64,000 nucleotides of DNA, taken from assembly GCA_049652745.1 (NCBI GenBank), contig JBASEY010000027.1, forward strand, positions 53,426 to 117,425, in the 5' to 3' direction. This DNA is from JBASEY01 sp049652745. GTDB lineage: Bacteria > CSSED10-310. Positions 28,398 to 35,662 of the stretch are shown one piece after another. Under the pieces are notes generated by a model, which was not told the origin of the DNA, ran no database searches, and worked only from the letters and a program-made list of their open reading frames with translations. The position numbers and the translations under genes are program-made. Positions within the stretch are counted from its first letter, which is position 1; each line of letters starts with the position of its first letter.

Positions 28398-28451
28398 CGT
28401 TCAGGGTGAGGAGCGCGGCTTGTCCGCGTCGCCTCCACCCTGTTGTTGGGC
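28392..28451 (-). repeat. attC recombination site of the membrane-protein cassette
   Basis: On the minus strand R'' is GCCCAAC (28451-28445), fitting RYYYAAC. The inner arms CAGGGTGGAGG and CCTCACCCTG pair with one extrahelical base, the orientation mark of attC sites. R' is GTTATCT (28398-28392) with the crossover between G and TT. It is 60 bp. The downstream side of the crossover is helicase fragment A. Confidence 0.75.
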
Positions 28452-29024
28452 GAGTTCCTTGATTTTCCGGTTTGCAACAGCAAGGATCCGAAGAAGATCG
28501 CGTTCACTGAAGGCTTGACCGCCACAGTCATTTGTGTCGAGTCCGACTTTCCCGTCTGAATCGAGGCGAAACGAACAATGCAACACGACCTCTCTTGACT
28601 CTTTCCTCTTGTATTGACCATTACGGACGTACTTGGCACGGTCCTCCTCCGGTACCCCCATGGAATGCCGGCACCACTCGTCCAGACTCCAATCGCCTTG
28701 CCCGTCCAAGTAGATTCGGTTTGTGTCTCTTCTTACCTCTATGCGACGGATACGGAACAGTTCTCTACGGTATGCTTTGCCCGGAGATGAGTAGTTATCG
28801 CCGACCTCCACCTCAAGACGTTCTGTGCTGCCACGCCATCCAACCGGCAAGTCGTGAAGTTGACGTGACAATTCATCCTGTCTCCGGTCATGCTCTTCAC
28901 GCATCGAATCTGCGATGATGGCTACCCCTCTAGCAACCATAAATAAATACCACAAATAATATACAAAATAGCCAACAACAACGATAACCGCCCCGCCCCC
29001 TATGATGATCAGTACTGTAGTCAT
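28401..29024 (-). CDS. Cassette-borne single-span membrane protein, unknown function
   Basis: 207 residues with one strong N-terminal transmembrane helix (about 4-34) and a soluble, charged C-terminal domain with no recognised family. The gene fills one integron cassette: its start lies about 20 nt inside the attI crossover at 29047/29046, and its last codons (GGGDADKPRSSP) are encoded by the attC hairpin itself. The cassette promoter at 29075-29103 faces it. No homology can be claimed. Confidence 0.7.
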   Translation of the reverse strand: MTTVLIIIGGGAVIVVVGYFVYYLWYLFMVARGVAIIADSMREEHDRRQDELSRQLHDLPVGWRGSTERLEVEVGDNYSSPGKAYRRELFRIRRIEVRRDTNRIYLDGQGDWSLDEWCRHSMGVPEEDRAKYVRNGQYKRKESREVVLHCSFRLDSDGKVGLDTNDCGGQAFSERDLLRILAVANRKIKELAQQQGGGDADKPRSSP

Positions 29025-29044
29025 GATGGCCTTTCTTTACGCCC

Positions 29045-29103
29045 AACAGTATATTCTCCAACACGGGATTTAAAAATATAATTAAGGTTTAGGGAAAAAG
29101 CAA
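29045..29103 (-). promoter_or_regulatory. attI-like site with cassette promoter Pc, integron unit 1
   Basis: On the minus strand TTGCTT (29103-29098), a 17-bp spacer and TATATT (29080-29075) point into the cassette. The crossover triplet GTT followed by GGGC lies at 29047-29045. Sequence identity with integron unit 2 stops exactly at this GTT, which marks the recombination point. The same promoter hexamers occur in unit 2. Confidence 0.65.
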
Positions 29104-29935
29104 CAATAAAACTCCTTCAACTTTATGGTTAATTTACGAGACAAATTGCTCTTGTTGTATAGTATTACATGTGTGAAGAAAAATATTATACAACAGAAAA
29201 GTATAATGGCCGGCAAAAAGCCGTCTGCGCTGTCCAATCCGGAGCCAACGTGGCCTGACGGCTATTTCGAGGTGCTGACAGAAGCCGGCATTCCCGAGCG
29301 CCGGCGACCGTTTTACGCGCATTGGGTGCGCCAATTTTTTAATCGCAACCCGAGTAAACCACGGCGATCGCTGGGGGCAGTGGAATTACGCGGTTTCTGC
29401 AATTGCTGAAAAACGATCCAGCCATGAATGATTGGCAAATTGCACAGGCACAAAGTGCCCTGATTTTATATTATGAGCAGTTTCGCGGACTATCTTTAGG
29501 TGACTTGTCGGTTTTGGATAACCTGCCGCCGGAAATAAAAGATTCATTGACCTGTTCTGCTCCGGACAATGTTCCAAGGCCTCGCGCTATTGAACCAATA
29601 AGGGAAATCGCTCCACCGCAATACCTGGCAACGGCACAGCCCAAAACCAGGCGCTTAACGCGTTGGTTTCCCTGTATCGGAAAGTGTTGAAAAAAGAGGT
29701 CGGCGATTTCAGCGATTTTCCGCGTGCCAAAAGAGGAAAACGACTGCCGACGGTCTGCAGTCAGTCGGAAATCCAGCAGTTGCTTGGTCACACAGAAGGC
29801 GTGGAAGGCTTGATAGTCCGGCTGTTGTACGGAACCGGCATGCGCATAAGCGAGTGCCTGCGGTTGCGGGTTAAGGATGTGTCGTTTGATCGCAATGAAA
29901 TTATCGTGCACGGCGGCATCATCTGCATGAAATCC
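29045..29935. repeat. Duplicated attI-intI segment, unit 1 (copy at 33017-33870)
   Basis: The two segments are near-identical over attI and most of the integrase gene, apart from small indels; unit 2 lacks about 35 bp ahead of intI. The similarity ends at one side at the attI GTT and at the other after the bases encoding GGIICMKS. The flanking helicase C-terminus and start of a SIR2-like gene (30165-30290 compared with 34026-34150) are also shared, so the ancestral unit was larger. Confidence 0.8.
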
Positions 29936-30154
29936 GTATTCAGCGGGCTGTGCGTCGGGCGGCACAGAAGCTGAAATCGAAAACCGTGTTACACCACATA
30001 CTTTGCGCCATAGCTTCGCGACCCATCTGTTGGAGGCAGGACAGGATATCCGGACCGTGCAGGAGTTGCTCGGCCATGCCGATGTCTCCACTACGATGAT
30101 CTACACGCATGTTTTGAACAAAGGCCCGCTGGGGGTGGTCAGCCCGCGTTCCCG
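29206..30154 (+). pseudogene. Integron integrase pseudogene, unit 1
   Basis: Tyrosine recombinase of the IntI type, transcribed away from the cassettes as in functional integrons. The start is MAGKKPSALSNPEP. One base is missing near 29386 (frame lost after RRSLGAVE). A second frame change near 29640 comes just before AQNQALNALVSLYRKVLKK. A good stretch follows: LLYGTGMRISECLRLRVKDV with the catalytic Arg. The central part is deleted after GGIICMKS (29935), resuming at QRAVRRAAQKLKSKT. The C-terminus then reads TLRHSFATHLLEAGQ, VQELLGHADVSTTMIYTH (H-x-x-R, H and Tyr nucleophile). The gene cannot make active enzyme. Confidence 0.85.
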
Positions 30155-30188
30155 ATGCAACAATAGTGAGTTCCCCATATGTTTTTAC

Positions 30189-30912
30189 TCATTTCTCTAT
30201 CCCCCTCAGCCGGGCAAACAGCTTGTCGATATACCTGTCACGATCATTGGTCATGAACAGCACGTGCATCTCCTCCAGCTCTTCTTGGGTGCTACCCCAT
30301 TTCAGTTGCGGGTATCGCGTCCAGGAAAGGATGAAACTGTTGAGGATCACGGCTGGGTCTTTCAACCGTTGCTCGACATCCTTAATCCGTTTGTGGAACA
30401 GAATCTTCTCGCTGGCGGGGCCTTCGTGCAAAAGGCCGTGCGGTTCGATGAAGGTGACGAACTGTTTTCCGTCTGCCGGCATCCACAAAATAAAATCGGG
30501 ATGGAAATTCCCCGCCTCGAAGAATCCCACACCTTTGCCCCGGCTCATGTTCCTGAGCAGGAAGAGTTCCATCCCATCCTTTTCCAGAGCTGCCTTATGG
30601 CCGTCGCACCAGGTTTTCAGATCGGTGACAAACTGATATTCGCTCTCGCCCAGGGCAACAGGCAGGATGACCCGGGAGAGTTCTTTATCCTTCCCATGCT
30701 TTGCAGCGTAGTGCCGTTATTGCAGCAGGTTGACGTGCATCAGCAACGTTTTGCCGCTGCCGGTGGCGTTCTGCATGCAGAGCTTGTGCAGGGCATCCTC
30801 GTTGTAAGGCGGCACATCGGCGTAATCGTCCCAGTGGCGGTTAAAACGCTCAACGAATGCATTGAGATCGGTAAGCATCCCTTCACGATTGCCAAAAAAG
30901 CGGTCCAGATAA
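30189..30912 (-). pseudogene. Helicase-nuclease fragment B with premature stop
   Basis: Second copy of the internally deleted helicase-nuclease, starting at the attC crossover (30913/30912). Same deletion junction as copy A (KELSRVIL joined to the LGESE region). A TAC-to-TAA change at 30717-30719 stops the frame after LLQ, so it is dead. After its stop at 30189 a new frame MSKNIWGTHYC begins with a 4-nt overlap, matching the beginning of the SIR2-like fragment at 34068, but is cut after about 15 codons where intI of unit 1 ends. Confidence 0.75.
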
Positions 30913-30965
30913 CGGTTTGGCTCACCGGCGGAGCGGAGCGACGTCCGGTGGAGCCGGTGTTAGCC
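30907..30965 (-). repeat. attC recombination site of the GNAT cassette
   Basis: Minus strand: R'' GGCTAAC (30965-30959), inner arm GGCTCCACCGG pairing with CCGGTGAGCC with one extra base, R' GTTATCT (30913-30907). It is 59 bp. The sequence downstream of the crossover is again the helicase fragment, in the same place as at the first attC. Confidence 0.7.
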
Positions 30966-30982
30966 CGCTGGTTATAATCACC

Positions 30983-31753
30983 TCACTTTCTTGACCATAC
31001 TATAGAATTTCTTGTACATTCCTGAAACCCAGCGCTTTCATAGAAATGCCGAAGAGCCTCTCCTGATTGAAGGAGAATGAAGTTCACGCCCATTTTACTG
31101 CCTTCGGCTCGTATTGCCTGTAATAACAATTTGCCAATTCCTTGACCGCGATATTCCTCACCAATTTCCACTTCGAACAAGCGGGCATAGCCTCCGAGGT
31201 TGGCGCAATATACCCAGCCTACTAAGTCGTTTCCTCTCAACAGCCAATATGGTTTGAAAATACTTGAGAAATGTAGTTGCAGAGGCTTCAGCTCTTGGAA
31301 CCACTCTTCTTCGAAGTAGCCACGAGATTGAACGATGCGGCAAAACCACTCAATGTACTCATCTTGAGATGGTGTTTCCAGCCTGTACTCTGATGATGAG
31401 GGAGCTTCCAGCGGTGGGGCGGAGAAGAAGATGGCAGTTGATAACCTATATCCTTTCTTGAGCAGATAATCGCGCCACAAGTCCTCTTTCAACACAGGAG
31501 GATAAATATCAAATCGGCTTGGTCTCTCTAATGCTCTCTCTCGATGAATATGTTCTACTTGACCAATGACATCTTCAAGGGATTGAAAGTCGGCTATTTT
31601 CACGCCTATGGCGCGGTTGAAGTCACCGCTCCAAGGAACAAAGGGATTGTACATATGGATGAACCGAGGATATTCGTTTGGCTGGCTCTTAAGCGCCTTA
31701 GAATACTCGACCTCTGAAGAAAGAGCTAATTGGTCCCAATTTATCGATTCCAT
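30983..31753 (-). CDS. GNAT-family N-acetyltransferase in an integron cassette
   Basis: 256 residues. The C-terminal half has the acetyl-CoA binding motif IGEEYRGQGIGKLLLQAIRAEG and the following FILLQSGEALRHFYESAGFQE, standard for GNAT enzymes. The N-terminal 120 residues are variable, as in family members that acetylate small molecules or proteins. The ORF is flanked by attC sites at 31797-31874 and 30907-30965, so it is a complete cassette of about 890 bp. Weak GAGATG ribosome-binding site. It could confer drug or stress resistance, but the substrate is unknown. Confidence 0.85.
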   Translation of the reverse strand: MESINWDQLALSSEVEYSKALKSQPNEYPRFIHMYNPFVPWSGDFNRAIGVKIADFQSLEDVIGQVEHIHRERALERPSRFDIYPPVLKEDLWRDYLLKKGYRLSTAIFFSAPPLEAPSSSEYRLETPSQDEYIEWFCRIVQSRGYFEEEWFQELKPLQLHFSSIFKPYWLLRGNDLVGWVYCANLGGYARLFEVEIGEEYRGQGIGKLLLQAIRAEGSKMGVNFILLQSGEALRHFYESAGFQECTRNSIVWSRK

Positions 31754-31796
31754 GTCATCTCATTTCCCGATTACTGAAACAAGGTCAAAACTAGCG

Positions 31797-31874
31797 GGCT
31801 AACGCCCCAGCTCACCTGATGCCATCCCGCTGCTTCGCTGCGTGCTGGCGGTCAGGTGCAGCGCCTCGTTAGCT
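31797..31874 (-). repeat. attC recombination site of the HNH cassette
   Basis: Minus strand: R'' AGCTAAC (31874-31868), R' GTTAGCC (31803-31797), inner arms around CACCTGA and TCAGGTG, 78 bp in all, with the simple-site complementarity GCTAAC/GTTAGC. It lies one base after the HNH gene and before the GNAT gene, as a cassette end should. Confidence 0.8.
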
Positions 31875-31875
31875 T

Positions 31876-32997
31876 TCACTTGAAGATGTTTTCCCTGTGG
31901 TATTTTAGATATTGCTTATGGTCGTCTTCTATGCGACGAAGTTTCATGTTTGAGTGAAGACCTAAACACTCTACATCATTTGCGCTGAGTTTATTAGAAA
32001 TCATAATATCGCCATTATCAGCGAAACTGATATAGCCAGAATCAAAACATGCATCTAGCATTGGGGATAACAACAAACCATTGTATAGGCTTAGACGCTC
32101 TTCGAGAGTCCCCGCGGCCCAAGGCTTTATGTGAGACGCTCGGAGTAAGGCAGTTTCTGCACACCCTGTTACCGCGCACGACGACCAATACTCGATTAAG
32201 CTATTTCTGAATCGCCCCTGCCCAACGCGAGCCTTGATGACTGCTTCGCGCTCAGTAGAGGGTAGAGATAGATAGTCCTGGACGTCAGCAAAGAAACCCT
32301 CACTTTGCATCTGGGACGAGAGCATCCAAATGAACGAGTGAGCATCTAGTAGACTAACTTCTGAAGACATGTGCTCCGCAAGTATGTCTTTTACTTTGCT
32401 TATTATTTTTATATAGGTGATGTAGTTGCCCCAAGAACACCGTCGTGTTGTCTTGAAATCGACACCCAGTAATTGAAATCCGACATCAAAATATGTTGGA
32501 GCAATTGGGAGGTATCGGGAGCGATCCTTTATAAAAAACAGATAGGCCAAGATTGGATATCTTTTGCCAAATATATGAACCAACTCCACAAACGACTCTT
32601 CGTCTTTCGTCTCCCGATATAGTTTGAACAAAGTGTCCTCTACAGCCTTCAATTCATGCTGTTCCTCTAGAGCTTGATAGAGCGGGTGATGTGGGCGCGA
32701 TTCTTTGCCGTAACGCCCTTGCCAGGATACGAGATTGTTATCATTAATTTCGATCGCTGCGATTGCTGCTTCTGCTATGTCTCCAGTTCCTATGTCGGAT
32801 CTGTGCCACTTTTCAAAGGAGAGGGCGTCTCGTGCTGCGCGGTAAACCTTGTATTTATAGCTCTCCTGCTTATCCGTGTATGGGTTGGACGCAAAGGATA
32901 CGAACGTAATATTCGACTTGCTTTCCACGAACTCTTGAAACGCTTCGTACTGACGTTCAAACAAATATGGGTCTACTTTTGGTGTCTCGGATGCCAT
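31876..32997 (-). CDS. HNH endonuclease (McrA/restriction type) in first cassette of integron unit 2
   Basis: About 373 residues. The C-terminal HNH domain is clear: SSCAVTGCAETALLRASHIKPWAAG, then YNGLLLSPMLDACFDSGYISF, the usual Cys/His-Asn-His pattern of HNH restriction nucleases. The N-terminal 220 residues are helical with no recognised family. The open frame extends to 33036, but the codons before 32997 lie across the attI junction; the ATG at 32997 is the first start inside the cassette. The cassette promoter at 33047-33075 can drive it. A defence gene captured as a cassette is plausible. Confidence 0.8.
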   Translation of the reverse strand: MASETPKVDPYLFERQYEAFQEFVESKSNITFVSFASNPYTDKQESYKYKVYRAARDALSFEKWHRSDIGTGDIAEAAIAAIEINDNNLVSWQGRYGKESRPHHPLYQALEEQHELKAVEDTLFKLYRETKDEESFVELVHIFGKRYPILAYLFFIKDRSRYLPIAPTYFDVGFQLLGVDFKTTRRCSWGNYITYIKIISKVKDILAEHMSSEVSLLDAHSFIWMLSSQMQSEGFFADVQDYLSLPSTEREAVIKARVGQGRFRNSLIEYWSSCAVTGCAETALLRASHIKPWAAGTLEERLSLYNGLLLSPMLDACFDSGYISFADNGDIMISNKLSANDVECLGLHSNMKLRRIEDDHKQYLKYHRENIFK

Positions 32998-33016
32998 AAG
33001 TAATTCCGTGAGAGCT

Positions 33017-33075
33017 AACAGTATATTCTCCAACACGTGATTTAAGAATATAATTAAGGTTTAGGGAAAAAGCAA
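33017..33075 (-). promoter_or_regulatory. attI-like site with cassette promoter Pc, integron unit 2
   Basis: Minus strand TTGCTT (33075-33070), 17 bp, TATATT (33052-33047), then the crossover GTT at 33019-33017 followed by AGCT. Matches unit 1 base for base in both promoter hexamers. Confidence 0.65.
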
Positions 33076-33148
33076 CAATAAAGCTCCTTCAACTTGCTCT
33101 TTGTTGCATACATGTGTGAAGAAAAATATAATACAACAGAAAAGTATA

Positions 33149-33870
33149 ATGGCTGGCAGAAAGCCGCCTGCGCTGTCCAATCCGGAGCCAAAGTGGCCTG
33201 GCGGCTATTTCGAGGTGCTGATAGAAGCCGGCATTCCCGAACGCCGGCGACCGTTTTACGCGCATTGGGTGCGCCAGTTTTTTAATCGCAATCCGAGTAA
33301 ACCACGGCGATCGCTGGGGGCAGTGGATATTGCGCGGTTTCTGCAATTGCTGAAAAACGATCCAGCCATGAATGATTGGCAAATTGCACAGGCACGAAAT
33401 GCCCTGATTTTATATTATGAGCAGTTTCGCGGACTATCTTTAGGTGACTTGTCGGTTTTGGATAACTCGCCGCCGGAAATAAAAGATTCATTGACCTGTT
33501 CTGATCCGGACAATGTTCCAAGGCCTCGCGCTATTGAACCAATAAGGGAAATCCTTCCACCGCAATACCAGGCAACGGCACAGCCCAAAACCAGGCGCTT
33601 AACGCGTTGGTTTTCCTGTATCGGAAAGTGTTGAAATAAGAGGTCGGCGATTTTCCGCGTGCCAAAAGAGGAAAACGACTGCCGACGGTCTGCAGTCAGT
33701 CGGAAATTCAGCAGTTGCTTGGTCACACAGAAGGCGTGGAAGGCTTATTAGTCCGGCTGTTGTACGGAACCGGCATGCGCATAAGCGAGTGCTTGCGGTT
33801 GCGGGTTAAGGATGTGTCGTTTGATCGCAATGAAATTATCGTGTGCGGTGGCATCATCTGCATGAAATCC
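33149..33870 (+). pseudogene. Integron integrase pseudogene, unit 2, truncated
   Basis: Same gene as at 29206. Here the first 150 codons are intact (VDIARFLQLLKNDPAMNDWQ), but the frame change next to AQNQALNALVFLYRKVLK is shared with unit 1. An in-frame TAA follows RKVLK. The gene is cut after GGIICMKS, so the C-terminal catalytic His, Arg and Tyr are gone. Beyond 33870 the sequence belongs to the opposite-strand SIR2-like fragment. Confidence 0.85.
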
Positions 33871-34068
33871 GGCCTGATATGCAACTGCCTTTGTGAAACC
33901 GTTGCCAAGCAAGAGAGCAAGATGCTCACTCTGAAAAACAGCAGCCAACCAGGGCTCAATTACCTTTCTTTTGGACTCGATGTTTTCGCTTTTATCCGAG
34001 TTCTGCTCATCAAATATTTCCTTGTTCCCGATGTGACAATATTGAGTTCCCCATGTGTTTTTACTCAT
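33871..34068 (-). pseudogene. N-terminal fragment of a SIR2-like defence protein
   Basis: Starts MSKNTWGTQYCHIGN at 34068, overlapping the stop of the 59-residue ORF by ATGA. About 66 codons in, it reads KRKVIEPWLAAVFQSEHLAL and LLLGNGFTKAVA, which resembles the first NAD-binding strand and loop of SIR2-family proteins found in phage-defence pairs such as SIR2-HerA. It is then cut by the reversed intI remnant. The family call rests on one motif; the truncation is certain. Confidence 0.5.
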
Positions 34069-34244
34069 TTCACTATCCCCTTTAGACGATCGATCAATTT
34101 GCCTATATACTTGTTGCGTTCATCAGTCATGAACAGCACGTGCATATCCTCTGGCGACTGAAACTCGAACAGGCTGTCGAGAACGTCTCCGGCAAACCGG
34201 CCAAAGAGGCAGCTCAGGACGCGAGATATTTTATCTAAGCCCAT
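34065..34244 (-). CDS. 59-residue ORF after mcrC, related to the helicase C-terminus
   Basis: Encodes MGLDKISRVLSCLFGRFAG at the start and ends with SPEDMHVLFMTDERNKYIG then KLIDRLKGIVK. The last 29 residues are clearly related to the C-terminus of helicase fragments A and B (EEMHVLFMTNDRDRYIDKLF), while the first half is not. It starts 8 nt after the mcrC stop and is coupled by ATGA to the SIR2-like fragment. It is either a small real gene carrying this tail motif or the 3' end of a third, older helicase copy fused to new sequence. Confidence 0.55.
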   Translation of the reverse strand: MGLDKISRVLSCLFGRFAGDVLDSLFEFQSPEDMHVLFMTDERNKYIGKLIDRLKGIVK

Positions 34245-34252
34245 GCAGCGGC

Positions 34253-35659
34253 TTATCCCTTACCTAGTATTTCCGACCGGATAGTATGAGTGAACATGCG
34301 ACACTGTTTTTCCATGAGCCCTTTAAAATCATCAGATGTATTACTAGGAATTTTCAGGAAAAGGACATGAAACGGGATAGTTTTCCCTTGCTGGCGAATC
34401 TCATCGGAAATTAGCCCCTGCGTTTTATCCAGATTGTGTTCAGCCCATTTTTTCTCTGATATCGGGTAAATAAAGCCACAACCCTTTATCGATGCCCTAT
34501 TTCCACATTGTCCTATGTATGTGTGCAGCTGGAAAAGATCCTCACGCTTGACGCCGAATTGTGGTTCAAAGGATTTATACTTCATATCAAAGACGTACAA
34601 ACCCTCATCACTCTCAAAAACAAGGTCCGGTTCAAGTTTGCGCATATAGCTATTGAGAGCACCTGCCGGTATTTCATAGCGTTGCTCGCGCTTGCCAAGC
34701 AGCCGGAGTCCATCTCGTTTGATGAGTTTCCGGATGAAATATTCGAAAAGCATCGATATATCGAAAAATAAGGCATTTGTATTGTCCTGGGAGCCAAAAT
34801 CAGAATATTTCCGGCTCACGACTTGTTTCGACAAACGTATCAGCACGTTATAGTCGTTGTAGAAGGGGTTGGTGAAATACGGTGTCCTCAAAATTTCCTG
34901 ATAGGTTCTTTTGACACCCTGATTAGCTACAAGAAACGCATTGTAGACATTCCTCGTACTCTTGCAAAACGAGTGGTGCTTAACCGCCTCATAGGCTTTG
35001 ATGAAAAGTGAGGTCGCAGGGCTGTCGTAGCTGTGTTCACGGTAGGAGCACAGATATTTGCCTGAGGTTTTGTTCCGAAAATAGTCAACCGCATCGATTG
35101 TGCCGCGAACACGGGAAGTCCGATCATTCCTTGTAATATAGGTCTTGGGCAACCCCAACCGGTAAGCTCTCTTGAATTTGGTATTCCAAAGATATGCAAG
35201 GAGCCACTCATATCCATCGTCGTGATTTTCACCACCAATATTTTCCACTTCAAGAAACCCGTCGGCATCAGCAATAATATATTTAAGGAAATCATCCCCA
35301 AACCGGGAACTGATCTTCAGGGAACAATCCTCACGCTTAACAAACCCAATCAGATTGCCTGTATCGAGATTGAAATTTTGGGCATCTTTACCGGTTACAT
35401 GGATAAAAGGGTCGTCGGTATTATGTTCGTATTCTTCATCATTGAAGTGGATTCGTGCAGCATTAAATTTTTCATTTTCGATATTTCCTACATCACGAGA
35501 AACCCAATTCAAAAATTCCCAAATATCATGCTTGGAGGGTTTTGATTTGTCACTGAGGGTAATCTCACCTAAACGTCGATTGGTCAAACGGCCTTTGTTG
35601 ACCTCATAAGACTGGTTATCAACCAGAGTCCCGTTCTTAAGGATATGGGACAGCTGCAT
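34253..35659 (-). CDS. mcrC: McrC-type nuclease subunit
   Basis: 468 residues. The N-terminal part interacts with McrB; the C-terminal part has a PD-(D/E)xK core in which LEPDLVFES and VFDMKYKSFEP supply Asp and the D-x-K pair. In McrBC, McrC cuts DNA when the McrB motor, bound to modified cytosine sites, has stimulated GTP hydrolysis. It follows mcrB by 3 nt. Length agrees with McrC/LlaJI-type proteins. Confidence 0.88.
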   Translation of the reverse strand: MQLSHILKNGTLVDNQSYEVNKGRLTNRRLGEITLSDKSKPSKHDIWEFLNWVSRDVGNIENEKFNAARIHFNDEEYEHNTDDPFIHVTGKDAQNFNLDTGNLIGFVKREDCSLKISSRFGDDFLKYIIADADGFLEVENIGGENHDDGYEWLLAYLWNTKFKRAYRLGLPKTYITRNDRTSRVRGTIDAVDYFRNKTSGKYLCSYREHSYDSPATSLFIKAYEAVKHHSFCKSTRNVYNAFLVANQGVKRTYQEILRTPYFTNPFYNDYNVLIRLSKQVVSRKYSDFGSQDNTNALFFDISMLFEYFIRKLIKRDGLRLLGKREQRYEIPAGALNSYMRKLEPDLVFESDEGLYVFDMKYKSFEPQFGVKREDLFQLHTYIGQCGNRASIKGCGFIYPISEKKWAEHNLDKTQGLISDEIRQQGKTIPFHVLFLKIPSNTSDDFKGLMEKQCRMFTHTIRSEILGKG

Positions 35660-35662
35660 GAT

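Noticed and set aside
27674..28639. 321-codon frame spanning attC and helicase fragment A
   Set aside because: The first 80 codons are out-of-frame reading of the membrane-protein cassette; only the part after the attC crossover resembles the helicase.
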